Below, piece after piece: positions 43,298 through 52,604 of a stretch of 64,000 nucleotides of DNA. Location: NCBI RefSeq assembly GCF_900143205.1, contig NZ_FRDH01000010.1:62001-126000 (forward strand), given 5' to 3'. A program made the translations under genes and the position numbers. The DNA is from Butyrivibrio hungatei DSM 14810 (lineage in GTDB: Bacteria > Bacillota > Clostridia > Lachnospirales > Lachnospiraceae). Each line of letters begins with the position of its first letter. Position 1 is the first letter of the stretch. Under the pieces are notes generated by a model. The model saw only the letters and a list, made by a program, of their open reading frames with translations. It did not search any database and was not told the origin of the DNA.

Positions 43298-43792
43298 TTA
43301 CTCTTTCCAATGAAGTCTGTGGAGCTCACCCTCTGTCTCAAGTCCCTTGAATTCATTCTGTCTAAGGGCTTCGTAGAGAACTATGGCAACTGAATTAGAA
43401 AGGTTTAAAGACCTGATATCATGTCCCATAGGAATCCTGATACAACTTTCTTCATTGTCCACCAGAATTTCCTCTGGAATTCCTGCACTCTCCTTGCCAA
43501 ACATGATGTAGTCATCCATTCCAAAGCTAACATCTGTATATGAACGCTTTGCCTTGGTTGTAGCGTACCAGATCTTGGCTCCTGGGTGATTTTCCTTGAA
43601 ATCCTCGTAGTCTATATATCTTGTGACATCGAGCTTTTCCCAGTAATCCATTCCGGCTCTCTTTATTTCTTTTTCATTGAGTCTGAATCCCAAAGGCTCG
43701 ATAAGATGTAAACTTGTTCCTGTTGCCACACAGGTTCTTCCGATATTTCCAGTATTCTGTGGAATCTCAGGCTGATGTAAAACTATATGCAT
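43298..43792 (-). CDS. trmL: tRNA (cytidine/uridine-34-2'-O)-methyltransferase
   Basis: A 164-residue SPOUT enzyme: MHIVLHQPEIPQNTGNIGRT at the start, MFGKESAGIPEEIL, and the knot motif IPMGHDIRSLNLSNSVAIVL. TrmL 2'-O-methylates wobble base 34 of leucine tRNAs. Full length for the family. It is 15 bases upstream of rlmD, making a small RNA-modification unit. Confidence 0.95.
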   Translation of the reverse strand: MHIVLHQPEIPQNTGNIGRTCVATGTSLHLIEPLGFRLNEKEIKRAGMDYWEKLDVTRYIDYEDFKENHPGAKIWYATTKAKRSYTDVSFGMDDYIMFGKESAGIPEEILVDNEESCIRIPMGHDIRSLNLSNSVAIVLYEALRQNEFKGLETEGELHRLHWKE

Positions 43793-43818
43793 TCTTAAAC
43801 TAACTTCCTTTATTACTA

Positions 43819-45255
43819 TTATTCCTCATCATCAGCATCCATAACTGCTGACTTTGGAAGAGAAAAGATAAACTCGGTACCAACACCTGCTGTGCTGATA
43901 ACGTTGATGTTCTCTTCGTGGGCCTTTATGATCTCTTTTACAATTGAAAGGCCAAGGCCTGTACCCTTCTTGTCCTTACCTCTTGAAAGATCCGACTTGT
44001 AGAATCTGTCAAAGATAAGCTTCTGGTCTTCTTTGGGAATTCCGATTCCGCTGTCCTTAACAGACACAAACACCTTGCTGTGCTTCTCTGTAGTCTCGAT
44101 CTTGATTGAAGAATCGTGATGGCTGAACTTGATAGCATTATCAACAAGGTTATAAAGAACCTGCTGAATCTTGTCTACGTCAGCATTTACCAGCATCTTG
44201 TCATCAGTAAGGACCAGCTCGATTGCAATCTTCTTGTTCCTGCAGGTGCCCTCAAAAGACTCTGCAACTTTCCTGATGACCTGATTAATATCAAAATCAG
44301 ATTTATCAAGGAGCATTCCCTTAGTGTTGAGGTTGTTAAGCGTCAAAAGCTCGTTGGTGAGCTTGGTAAGTCTGTCGGTCTCATTAATGACAATTCCAAG
44401 ATACCTCTCATGCATCTCCTGAGGAATTGTTCCATCCTGCATTGCCACAAGATAGCCGCGGATAGATGTAAGGGGCGACCTGAAGTCGTGAGATACATTG
44501 GCAATGAACTTCTTTTGATCGTCCTCCTGCCTTGCAATTTCGCCTGCCATATATGCCAGAGACGCCGCAAGGTATCCCATCTCATCTTCTGACTCCACAG
44601 AGAACTCATAGGACATATTGCCGGCTGCATACTGCTCTGTAGCCTTGGTGATCTTGCGAAGTGGTATATATACCAGCTCTGTGAAGAAGATCAGGATGAT
44701 AAGAGACAGTAGGAAAAGAACTATCAGCATCAGGTAGGATATGTTAAGGAATTCATTGGCCTGCTCCTGAATATCAGAAACAGGTTCGTGAATAACTACA
44801 TAAGCTTGAACCTTGTAATTGGCCGTTATAGGTGCAAATACACTTACCACATCTGAGTCAAAAGAGTCCCAGAAATTGCCGGTCGTGTAATATGAACCTC
44901 CAAGAACTGAAGGATCAAAGCCTTTGATAACTATCTCATCCCCAGGCCCAAGATTTCTTGATGAATCAAGAACAAGTCTTCCTGATGGGTTTATTATCCA
45001 TATGGGCTCATTATCCATATACTTGGACAATGTAACCATTTGAGTGTGTACTGTTTCAAGTGAAGTTTCACTGTTGTACAGATCTGCCGCATAGGTGTTG
45101 GCAATCTGCGTGGCAACCTGATACATGCTGTCTGTCTTGTCTCTTCGTATGCGCTCATAGGTCATGCTATATACGAAAGTCGCAACCACTATAAAGCCAA
45201 AGACGGCAAACAAAAGGTACGCCAAGAGAAACTTCAGATAGAGAGTTCTCTTCAT
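43819..45255 (-). CDS. sensor histidine kinase
   Basis: A 478-residue membrane kinase. TM1 (~8-30) and TM2 (~175-198) frame an extracellular sensor of ~145 residues. HAMP (~200-250) leads to the H-box FIANVSHDFRSPLTSIRGYL (~280), N-box LVDNAIKF, G1 VKDSGIGIPKED and G2 GTGLGLSIVKEII. It phosphorylates the response regulator encoded just upstream; the genes meet as TAAATG. Architecture is like WalK/ResE/BaeS kinases. The signal is not visible from sequence. Confidence 0.94.
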   Translation of the reverse strand: MKRTLYLKFLLAYLLFAVFGFIVVATFVYSMTYERIRRDKTDSMYQVATQIANTYAADLYNSETSLETVHTQMVTLSKYMDNEPIWIINPSGRLVLDSSRNLGPGDEIVIKGFDPSVLGGSYYTTGNFWDSFDSDVVSVFAPITANYKVQAYVVIHEPVSDIQEQANEFLNISYLMLIVLFLLSLIILIFFTELVYIPLRKITKATEQYAAGNMSYEFSVESEDEMGYLAASLAYMAGEIARQEDDQKKFIANVSHDFRSPLTSIRGYLVAMQDGTIPQEMHERYLGIVINETDRLTKLTNELLTLNNLNTKGMLLDKSDFDINQVIRKVAESFEGTCRNKKIAIELVLTDDKMLVNADVDKIQQVLYNLVDNAIKFSHHDSSIKIETTEKHSKVFVSVKDSGIGIPKEDQKLIFDRFYKSDLSRGKDKKGTGLGLSIVKEIIKAHEENINVISTAGVGTEFIFSLPKSAVMDADDEE

Positions 45256-45957
45256 TTACTCCATTACCTCGAATTTGTATCCGATTCCCCAGATTGTAGC
45301 CAGTCTCCAACTTGCATGGTCATTTAACTTCTCACGAAGTCTCTTGATATGAACGTCGACTGTTCTAGTATCTCCAATGTATTCGTAGCCCCAGATCTGA
45401 TCAAGGAGCTGCTCTCTTGTGAAAACATGGTTTGGTGATGCCGCAAGGAAATACAAAAGCTCCAGTTCCTTTGGTGGCATATCAACTCTCTCACCCATGT
45501 ATGTAACAGAGTAGTTTGTCATGTTGATCTCAAGATCTGGATATCTTACAACCTTATCGTTAGATTCAGGTGCTTCCTGAGCCTGAGGCTTATATCTTCT
45601 AAGAACTGCCTTTACTCTAGCCACCAGCTCTTTTGAATCAAAAGGCTTCTCCATGTAGTCATCAGCACCCATCTCAAGGCCAAGAACCTTATCAAACACT
45701 TCTCCCTTAGCTGAGAGCATGATGATAGGTACCTGTGATCTTGTTCTTAACTCTCTGCAGACCTGATATCCATCAATGCCAGGAAGCATCAGATCAAGGA
45801 GTACAAGATTTGGCTTAAATGTATCGAAAGTATTGATGGCAGTCTCACCATCGTTGCAGATCTTGGTCTCAAAGCACTCTTTTACCAGATAAAGAGATAT
45901 GAGCTCTGCGATATTGTTGTCATCATCTACAATTAAGATCTTCTGCTTAGTTGCCAT
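45256..45957 (-). CDS. OmpR-family response regulator
   Basis: Start placed at ATG 45957 (MATKQKILIVDDDNN) behind GGGGGAAA. The 233-residue protein has the receiver acid pair DDD, phospho-acceptor Asp in LVLLDLMLPG (~56), Thr/Ser switch IMLSAKGE and Lys in MEKPFDSKE, then an OmpR winged helix (FTREQLLDQIWGYEY, TRTVDVHIKRLREKL). Partner of the kinase downstream. Confidence 0.95.
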   Translation of the reverse strand: MATKQKILIVDDDNNIAELISLYLVKECFETKICNDGETAINTFDTFKPNLVLLDLMLPGIDGYQVCRELRTRSQVPIIMLSAKGEVFDKVLGLEMGADDYMEKPFDSKELVARVKAVLRRYKPQAQEAPESNDKVVRYPDLEINMTNYSVTYMGERVDMPPKELELLYFLAASPNHVFTREQLLDQIWGYEYIGDTRTVDVHIKRLREKLNDHASWRLATIWGIGYKFEVME

Positions 45958-45973
45958 AATTTCCCCCAAAATA

Positions 45974-48373
45974 TTATTTTATAAACGTTACTATTGTCAC
46001 GCCTGCATCGCCTTCACCAAATTCTCCAAGCTTGAAGGATTTAACATAAGGAACACCCTTAAGATACTGATGAACTGCCTGTCTGAGTATGCCTGCGCCC
46101 TTACCATGTACAACTCTTACATTGTTAAGGTGTGACATATAGGCATCATCAAGGTATTTATCAAGTGCTGCAAGCGCATCATCTGAATTCTTGCCAATAA
46201 GATTGATCTCAGTCCTGATATTAGCTGACCTTGAAAGATCCATCTTGCCGCCGCTACTACTGGTGTTTCTACCATAGAACTTCTTCATGGCAGCCTTGCC
46301 ATCTTCATCCTGCACCAGCACAAGATCTCTAATATTGGCCTTGGTCCTCATGATACCGCACTGTACAAAGAGATAACCATCCTTGTCTGGCTTGGAACTG
46401 ATAGTTCCCTTAAGCCCCATAGACACGATCTTGACTGTTTCTCCAAGTTTAAGCTGAGACTCTTTAAGAATTGGATGTGTCTCCTTTGGCTTTTCAACCT
46501 TCTTGGAAATAGATTTATTCTTGTCAGAGATCTTCTGTCCAACGCTGGTCCTTGCTCTCTCCAGATCCTGCATTGTAGCATCAGGTCCCGCTTTTCTAAA
46601 GGTTCTGATAGTCTCATCAGCAACATCCTTAGCTTCCTGAAGGATATCTCTCGCCTCTTCATTGGCCTTTCTGATGATCTCATCCCTTTGTTTATCAAGC
46701 TTGTAGGTCTTTTCCTCAAGCTGAGTCTTAAGCTCTTCAACTTCCTTTTTGTACTGAGCAATCTCAAGACTCTCGCTCTCAATTGTCTTACGGCTCTTCT
46801 CAAGGTCTGCAAGAAGATCCTCAAACTTTTTGTCCTCAGTACCGATTTGCTCCTTGGCAGCTTCAATGATCCTGTCTGGAAGCCCAAGCTTGGAAGAGAT
46901 TGCAAAAGCATTACTCTTTCCAGGGATTCCAATAAGGAGCTTATAGGTCGGCTTAAGCGATTCAACGTCAAACTCGCAGCTGGCATTCTTGATGCCAGGT
47001 GTGTTGAGGGCATATACCTTAAGCTCGCTGTAGTGAGTTGTAGCCATTGTCCTTATCTTTCTCTCATGGAGGTCGTTAAGGATAGATATAGCAAGAGCTG
47101 CGCCCTCTGTAGGATCAGTTCCTGCGCCAAGCTCATCGAAAAGGCAAAGTGAATTCTCATCAGCCTTCTCAAGGATGCTGACGCAATTAGTCATATGTGA
47201 TGAGAAAGTAGAAAGAGACTGCTCAATACTCTGCTCATCTCCAATATCTGCATAAACTTCTGTGAACACTGAAAGTTCTGACCTGTCACCTGCAGGGATT
47301 GCAAGACCAGCCTGTCCCATCAGGGTCAAAAGACCTACTGTCTTAAGTGTAACTGTCTTACCACCTGTGTTAGGTCCTGTGATGATCAGCATGTCAAAGT
47401 CGCGACCTGCGTATACATCGATAGGAACAACCTTGTCTTTATCAATAAGAGGATGTCTTCCCTTCTTGATATCAAAAGCATGCTGCTCGTTAAATACTGG
47501 TGTGATGGCATTTATCTCAAGGGCATATGATGCCTTGGCAAATACAAAGTCAAGGTCAGTCATGATATCTGCGTTGTACTTGATAGAGTCTACGTGCTCT
47601 GCAACCTTAAGGCTGAGCTCAGCAAGGATCTTTTCGATCTCTGCTGTTTCCTGTAAGATCATTTCTCTTAACTTATTGTTGAGCTCAACAATTGCCTGAG
47701 GCTCAATGAAAAGCGTAGATCCTGATGATGACTGGTCATGAACAATACCATTTATCTGAGATTTATACTCAGCTCTTACAGGGATACAATATCTGTCACC
47801 ACGCATGGTTACTACAGTATCCTGAAGGTAAGTTCTCATTGATCCGTTGATGATCTTGCCTAGCTGCTCGTGGATCCTGTCATTGGTCAGCATCATTCCG
47901 CGTCTGATATGTTTGAGGGCTGGGCTTGCATCAGAGCTCATCTCATCCTCTGAGATGATACATCTTCTGATCTCAGCTGATACAAAGGTAAGTGGCTCAA
48001 GCATCTCAAAAGATTCAGATAAAGAATCTCTCTCCTCATCATCCCTTTGAGGTCTGCCGTAAGTCTTAACTCTGTTGACGTTATCAAGAAATGCTGCAAG
48101 CTTCAAAAGAGCTGCCATATCCAGCGCACTTCCAATCTTGAGTGCCTTTAATATTCCCTGAAAATCCTTATTGTCACCAAAGTTTGTGCTACCCTTTTTA
48201 AAGATCCTTGAAATAGCATCCTTTGTTTTTTCCTGATTCTTTCTGATCTCTTTTATATCAGATGAAGGAACAAGCTCTCTGCAGAGTTTCTTACCAGGCT
48301 CTGAAGTCGCATGTTCTGTAAGTTTTTCAATAATCTTGTCGTATTCAAGTACGTGTAAAGCTTTCTGATTCAT
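45974..48373 (-). CDS. mutS2: endonuclease MutS2
   Basis: A 799-residue protein: core and lever helices, the ABC-like ATPase (Walker A GPNTGGKTVTLKTVGL ~335, Walker B LFDELGAGTDPTEGAALA ~410), a coiled coil (~520-630) rich in Glu/Lys, and a C-terminal Smr nuclease domain with VVHGKGAGILR. The usual Smr LDLRG motif reads INLIGKN here, so nuclease strength is uncertain. MutS2 suppresses recombination and, in Bacillus, rescues collided ribosomes. AGGAAA precedes the ATG; divergent from the HtrA-like gene. Confidence 0.95.
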   Translation of the reverse strand: MNQKALHVLEYDKIIEKLTEHATSEPGKKLCRELVPSSDIKEIRKNQEKTKDAISRIFKKGSTNFGDNKDFQGILKALKIGSALDMAALLKLAAFLDNVNRVKTYGRPQRDDEERDSLSESFEMLEPLTFVSAEIRRCIISEDEMSSDASPALKHIRRGMMLTNDRIHEQLGKIINGSMRTYLQDTVVTMRGDRYCIPVRAEYKSQINGIVHDQSSSGSTLFIEPQAIVELNNKLREMILQETAEIEKILAELSLKVAEHVDSIKYNADIMTDLDFVFAKASYALEINAITPVFNEQHAFDIKKGRHPLIDKDKVVPIDVYAGRDFDMLIITGPNTGGKTVTLKTVGLLTLMGQAGLAIPAGDRSELSVFTEVYADIGDEQSIEQSLSTFSSHMTNCVSILEKADENSLCLFDELGAGTDPTEGAALAISILNDLHERKIRTMATTHYSELKVYALNTPGIKNASCEFDVESLKPTYKLLIGIPGKSNAFAISSKLGLPDRIIEAAKEQIGTEDKKFEDLLADLEKSRKTIESESLEIAQYKKEVEELKTQLEEKTYKLDKQRDEIIRKANEEARDILQEAKDVADETIRTFRKAGPDATMQDLERARTSVGQKISDKNKSISKKVEKPKETHPILKESQLKLGETVKIVSMGLKGTISSKPDKDGYLFVQCGIMRTKANIRDLVLVQDEDGKAAMKKFYGRNTSSSGGKMDLSRSANIRTEINLIGKNSDDALAALDKYLDDAYMSHLNNVRVVHGKGAGILRQAVHQYLKGVPYVKSFKLGEFGEGDAGVTIVTFIK

Positions 48374-48494
48374 AATTATTTTCCTGTGTCTAAAGTTACA
48401 TAATCATCCAAATTACAGTTTACCATCATAAGAGTTTCTTTGCTACTTCTTATGCGTAGTTACCATTTAAAAGATAGGGTCATTTAGGGAACTA

Positions 48495-48503
48495 TGGTAT
48501 AAT
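48495..48503 (+). promoter_or_regulatory. extended -10 promoter for the HtrA-like gene
   Basis: TGGTATAAT, that is TG plus one base plus a perfect TATAAT (48498-48503), about 40 bases before the start. No clear -35 box, as usual for extended -10 promoters. Confidence 0.6.
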
Positions 48504-48544
48504 ATTGAAATGTATCAAGTAGTTTTATGGGGATGGGGTATTCT

Positions 48545-49897
48545 ATGCCAACTAATCAAGAAGAAAACAAAAACGAAAATTTAGCTAATACGGATTTTAT
48601 TAGTGAGAAGATAAAGCAAAGACCAATTAACAGGAAAAAGCTCTTAAGGCGCACCATCATTACTGTCACTTTGGCAGTACTATTTGGTTTTGTTGCCTGC
48701 CTTACTTTCCTTTTATTGCAGCCACTTTTTAGTGACAAGCTCTATCCAGAAAAAGAGCCTGATCCAGTCACACTTCCACAGGAATCAGCCAGCGATGAGC
48801 TAACTCCTGAAGAGATGTTTGCTGATGATGATCAGATTGCTGCAAGCGAAGCTCAGAGCTTTGAAGAAAGTCAGAAGGATCAGATCGATCAGGCTATCGC
48901 TTCTTATTCCTTTGATTCATCAGATTATAACAAGATGGTAAGGTCACTTAAGTCCGTAACAGATGCCGTTAAGCCTAGCCTTGTAAGTGTCACAGCTCTT
49001 TCAAATGACACTAACTGGTTTAGCGATTCCTATGAATCAAGCGGTTCTACATCAGGCCTCATCGTAGCTGACAATGGAACAAATCTCTTTATCCTTGTTC
49101 CATCAACTGCCGTTTCAGGTGCAGAGACAATCCGCGTAACTTTCTGCAACGGAGCAACTGCCAATGCTGACCTCTGTCTTATGGATAGCATCACCAAGCT
49201 CGGTGTCATCTGTGTCAAAAGAGCTGCTCTTTCCCAGGACACACGAAATACTATTGGGCCAGCTGATCTTGGAAGCTCAGCAGGTGGTAACCTTACAGGC
49301 TCTCCTGTTATTGCACTTGGTAGCCCTGTAGGCGTTCAGGACTCAGTTTCCTACGGCATCATCACTTCTGAAAAGAGCTCCATAAACCTTGTAGATACAA
49401 ACTACAAACTCCTTACAACAGACATCTACGGAAGCTCATCTGCTACAGGAATACTTATAAATCTTCACGGACAGGTTATTGGAATCATTGATATGTCACA
49501 CAATCAAACAGACATGTCCAACCAGATCAGTGCTATCGGTATTACTGAATTAAAAGGCCTTATCGAAGATCTTTCAAATCAAAAAGACAGAGCATTCCTT
49601 GGTATCCACGGTGCCACAGTTCCTAGTGACATTCAGGAAAGCCTTGGAATTCCAGCCGGCGCTTATGTGACTCAGACAGAAATGAGTTCACCAGCTATGC
49701 GCGCTGGCATACAGAGCGGAGATATCATCACATCTTTTGGCGGATCTCCTATTGATACCTATGAACATTTGGTTAGCAAGCTTGCAGGTTGCGAACCTAA
49801 TGATATAATTACAATTACTGTTATGAGACAGGCTCCAAACGAGTACATCGATATTGAGATTGAAGTTACTCTCTCAGCCTCCACAACAGACAAGTAA
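48545..49897 (+). CDS. HtrA/DegP-like membrane protein with PDZ domain and lost catalytic triad
   Basis: Start placed at ATG 48545 (MPTNQEENKNENLAN) after GGGG; the in-frame ATG at 48527 has no site. The 450-residue protein has one membrane helix (~40-63), an acidic linker, a trypsin-like domain (~140-335) and a PDZ domain (~345-440; LGIPAGAYVTQTEM, GDIITSFGGSPI). Alignment by eye to HtrA shows all three catalytic residues replaced: LTNNHVVEGAD becomes LVPSTAVSGAE (His to Thr), DPKTDLAV becomes DSITKLGV (Asp to Lys), and GNSGGPL becomes SSATGIL (Ser to Ala). It is probably a pseudoprotease acting as scaffold or chaperone outside the membrane. Confidence 0.85.
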   Translation: MPTNQEENKNENLANTDFISEKIKQRPINRKKLLRRTIITVTLAVLFGFVACLTFLLLQPLFSDKLYPEKEPDPVTLPQESASDELTPEEMFADDDQIAASEAQSFEESQKDQIDQAIASYSFDSSDYNKMVRSLKSVTDAVKPSLVSVTALSNDTNWFSDSYESSGSTSGLIVADNGTNLFILVPSTAVSGAETIRVTFCNGATANADLCLMDSITKLGVICVKRAALSQDTRNTIGPADLGSSAGGNLTGSPVIALGSPVGVQDSVSYGIITSEKSSINLVDTNYKLLTTDIYGSSSATGILINLHGQVIGIIDMSHNQTDMSNQISAIGITELKGLIEDLSNQKDRAFLGIHGATVPSDIQESLGIPAGAYVTQTEMSSPAMRAGIQSGDIITSFGGSPIDTYEHLVSKLAGCEPNDIITITVMRQAPNEYIDIEIEVTLSASTTDK

Positions 49898-49925
49898 AGA
49901 AGTATTAGAAACGAGGATTTTTTAA

Positions 49926-50870
49926 ATGAAGTTCATTAAAGATTTAAAACCTGGCGATCGCATTGCTGACATCTACATGTGCAAGCACAAGCTCAGCGCC
50001 ACTACCAAGAATGGTAAAGAGTACTACTCTGTTACTCTTCAGGACAAGACAGGCACAGTTGATGCAAAGGTTTGGGAACCTAACAGTGATGGTATCGACG
50101 AGTTTGATGATACAGATTACATTGATGTTTTTGGTGAAGTTACAAGCTTCAACGGCATGATCCAGGTTAACGTTAAGCGCGCTAGAAAATGTCACGAAGG
50201 AGAGTATGATCCATCCCTTTACCTTCCTGTTTCAAGCAAGAACATCGATGACATGTACAAAGAACTCCTTGGAATAATTGGTTCCATCGAGAACCCATAT
50301 CTCAAAAAGCTCCTTGAAGAGTTCTTCATCCACGATGAAAAATTTATTGATGTATTCCGTAAGTCAAGCGCAGCCAAGACTGTACACCACGGCTTTATCG
50401 GAGGACTTTTAGAGCACACTCTTAGCGTAACTAAGCTCTGTGATTACTATTGCAAGTCTTACCCAGTTCTTAAGAGAGACCTTCTCCTTACAGCAGCTAT
50501 CTGCCACGATATCGGTAAGACCAAAGAGCTTAGCCTCTTCCCAGTAAATGACTACACAGATGAAGGTCAGTTCCTTGGCCACATTGTTATGGGTGCTGAA
50601 ATGGTAGGTGAAAAAGCCCGCCAGATCGACGGTTTCCCAGAGATTCTCAAACAGGAGCTCCAGCACTGTATTCTGGCTCACCATGGCGAATATGAATATG
50701 GTTCACCAAAGAAGCCATCTATCATCGAAGCTGTTGCTCTCAACCTTGCAGACAACACAGACGCCAAGATGGAGACCTTCACAGAGCTTCTTGCAAACAT
50801 CACAGCTCCAGGCTGGCAGGGATATAATAAGTTCTTTGAGAGTAATATCTACGATTCACGTATGGATTAA
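49926..50870 (+). CDS. yhaM: 3'-5' exoribonuclease YhaM-like (OB fold + HD domain)
   Basis: A 314-residue protein. The N-terminal OB-fold (~1-90: FIKDLKPGDRIADIYMCKHK, VTLQDKTGTVDAKVWEP) binds nucleic acid. The HD domain (~140-310) has the metal residues: HHGFIGGLLEHTLSV, AAICHDIGKTKEL, GHIVMGAEMV and LAHHGEYEYGSP. YhaM trims RNA 3' ends in Gram-positives. Follows the HtrA-like gene by 28 bases and ends at a strong terminator. Confidence 0.93.
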   Translation: MKFIKDLKPGDRIADIYMCKHKLSATTKNGKEYYSVTLQDKTGTVDAKVWEPNSDGIDEFDDTDYIDVFGEVTSFNGMIQVNVKRARKCHEGEYDPSLYLPVSSKNIDDMYKELLGIIGSIENPYLKKLLEEFFIHDEKFIDVFRKSSAAKTVHHGFIGGLLEHTLSVTKLCDYYCKSYPVLKRDLLLTAAICHDIGKTKELSLFPVNDYTDEGQFLGHIVMGAEMVGEKARQIDGFPEILKQELQHCILAHHGEYEYGSPKKPSIIEAVALNLADNTDAKMETFTELLANITAPGWQGYNKFFESNIYDSRMD

Positions 50871-50882
50871 TTATTTGAATTC

Positions 50883-50914
50883 AAAAAGGAATGTCGAAAA
50901 CGACATTCCTTTTT
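50883..50914. terminator. bidirectional terminator between yhaM and the aminotransferase gene
   Basis: Perfect 14-bp stem AAAAAGGAATGTCG/CGACATTCCTTTTT with an AAAA loop. The A-run and T-run let it serve both convergent genes. Confidence 0.95.
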
Positions 50915-50922
50915 TAGTGTCA

Positions 50923-52080
50923 TTATAGCTTAGATATAAACCTCTCAAGTCTCTCCATAGCAGCCTTCAGATTATCAAGTGAATACGCGTAGGATATTCT
51001 GATGTATCCCTCACCACAGTCTCCAAATGCTGTACCAGGTACTACCGCAAGCTTTTCTTCCTTTAAAAGTCTTGTACAGAACTCATCACTACTCATTCCA
51101 AACTTCTTGATTGAAGGAAATACGTAAAATGCTCCAAATGGTTCAAAACAGGTAAGACCTATTCTTTCGAATTCATTTAAGAGATATCTTCTGCGTTGAT
51201 TGTACTGCTCACGCATCATCTTAACATCATCATCACCATTTCTAAGAGCTTCTACTGCCGCATACTGGCTAGTTGTAGGAGCACACATGATAGCAAATTG
51301 ATGGATCTTGATCATCTGCTTCATGATGATCTCAGGTCCACAAGCATAACCAAGTCTCCAACCTGTCATGGCATAGGCCTTGGAGAAACCGTTGATCAGA
51401 ATAGTTCTTTCTTTCATTCCTGGAATAGAAACGATTGATACGTGCTCGCCGCTATATGTAAGCTCTCCATATATTTCATCAGATATTACAAATAGATCTT
51501 TCTCAATGACAACTTTGGCAATTGCCTCCAGATCCTCTTTTGTCATTACAGCGCCAGTTGGGTTATTTGGGAACGGAAGAACTAATATCTTAGTCTTATC
51601 CGTTACTTTCTCAAGAACCTCTTCAGCTGTAAGTCTGAACTGATTCTCTTCCTTAAGCTCAATTGTAACCGGGACAGCATCTGCCAATATTGCACATGGC
51701 TCATAGGATACATAACTTGGCTGAGGGATCAATACTTCGTCCCCTGCATCAACCATTGCTCTAAGTGCAAGGTCAATAGCTTCAGATCCACCTACTGTTA
51801 CGAATATCTCTTTTAATGGATCATATTCTACGTTCTGAGTTCTCTTAATGTAATTTGAAATTTCCTGTCTCAGCTCTTTTAATCCGGAATTGGAAGTATA
51901 GAAGGTTCTGCCCTTCTCAAGTGAATAGATACCCTCGTCTCTGATGTGCCAAGGTGTATCAAAGTCAGGCTCACCTACACCAAGTGAAATTGCACCCTCG
52001 GTTTCCTGAACGATATCAAAAAACTTTCGAATTCCAGAAGGCTTTATATCAACTACTTTCTTTCCTATTGGATTTCTCAT
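50923..52080 (-). CDS. class I/II PLP-dependent aminotransferase
   Basis: A 385-residue fold-type I enzyme: SLGVGEPDFDTPWHIRDEG, PNNPTGAVMTKEDLEAIA, ISDEIYGELTY, PLP lysine in LINGFSKAYAMTGWRLGYA (~230), and the C-terminal Arg in GEGYIRISYA. It resembles AspC/aromatic or PatA-type enzymes of Firmicutes. Its ATG overlaps the Lrp regulator stop by four bases, so it is probably controlled by amino-acid levels. Substrate not fixed. Confidence 0.93.
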   Translation of the reverse strand: MRNPIGKKVVDIKPSGIRKFFDIVQETEGAISLGVGEPDFDTPWHIRDEGIYSLEKGRTFYTSNSGLKELRQEISNYIKRTQNVEYDPLKEIFVTVGGSEAIDLALRAMVDAGDEVLIPQPSYVSYEPCAILADAVPVTIELKEENQFRLTAEEVLEKVTDKTKILVLPFPNNPTGAVMTKEDLEAIAKVVIEKDLFVISDEIYGELTYSGEHVSIVSIPGMKERTILINGFSKAYAMTGWRLGYACGPEIIMKQMIKIHQFAIMCAPTTSQYAAVEALRNGDDDVKMMREQYNQRRRYLLNEFERIGLTCFEPFGAFYVFPSIKKFGMSSDEFCTRLLKEEKLAVVPGTAFGDCGEGYIRISYAYSLDNLKAAMERLERFISKL

Positions 52081-52565
52081 GGTGTTATTATCTCCCTTGT
52101 GTCTTCATACTTCTTAGTAAGAATTGTTCCGTGGTCCTTATATTTCTTAAGGATAAAATGTGTGGCTGTACTAAGAACAGTATCAAGTGTCGCAAGTTTA
52201 TTGTTTACAAATCCGGCAACTTCCTGAAGTGACTTACCTTCAAGGATTACCATAAGGTCAAATCCGCCGCTCATAAGATATACGCTGGTAACCTCTGGAT
52301 ATTTGTAGATTCTCTCAGCAATGCTGTCAAATCCAAGTCCTCTTGTTGGAGTAACCTTAACTTCGATGAGGGCATTTACCTTCTCGATTGAAGTCTTGGA
52401 CCAGTCTATCATTGTGTGATATCCGCAGATCACACCTTCTTCTTCAAGTGCTTTAAGCTCGTTCGCTACTTCTATCTCTTCCGCACCAAGGAGTACGCTA
52501 AGTTCATGTACATCGATACGGCTGTTTTTCTCAATTGTCTTTAAAATTTCTTCTCTTGTACTCAT
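52077..52565 (-). CDS. Lrp/AsnC-family transcriptional regulator
   Basis: A 162-residue regulator: N-terminal helix-turn-helix (REEILKTIEKNSRIDVHELS, ALEEEGVICGYHTMIDW) and the RAM ligand-binding domain (VNALIEVKVTPTRGLGFD, VYLMSGGFDLMVILEG). Members sense amino acids as octamers. AAAGGAG precedes the ATG. Linked to the aminotransferase. Confidence 0.93.
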   Translation of the reverse strand: MSTREEILKTIEKNSRIDVHELSVLLGAEEIEVANELKALEEEGVICGYHTMIDWSKTSIEKVNALIEVKVTPTRGLGFDSIAERIYKYPEVTSVYLMSGGFDLMVILEGKSLQEVAGFVNNKLATLDTVLSTATHFILKKYKDHGTILTKKYEDTREIITP

Positions 52566-52604
52566 GTGTATAACCGCTCCTTTAAATATGTTGTGATAAA
52601 ACTA

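Noticed and set aside
46348-47152. Open frames of about 220 residues on both strands
   Set aside because: They overlap the coiled-coil and ATPase parts of mutS2 in other frames and show low-complexity composition.
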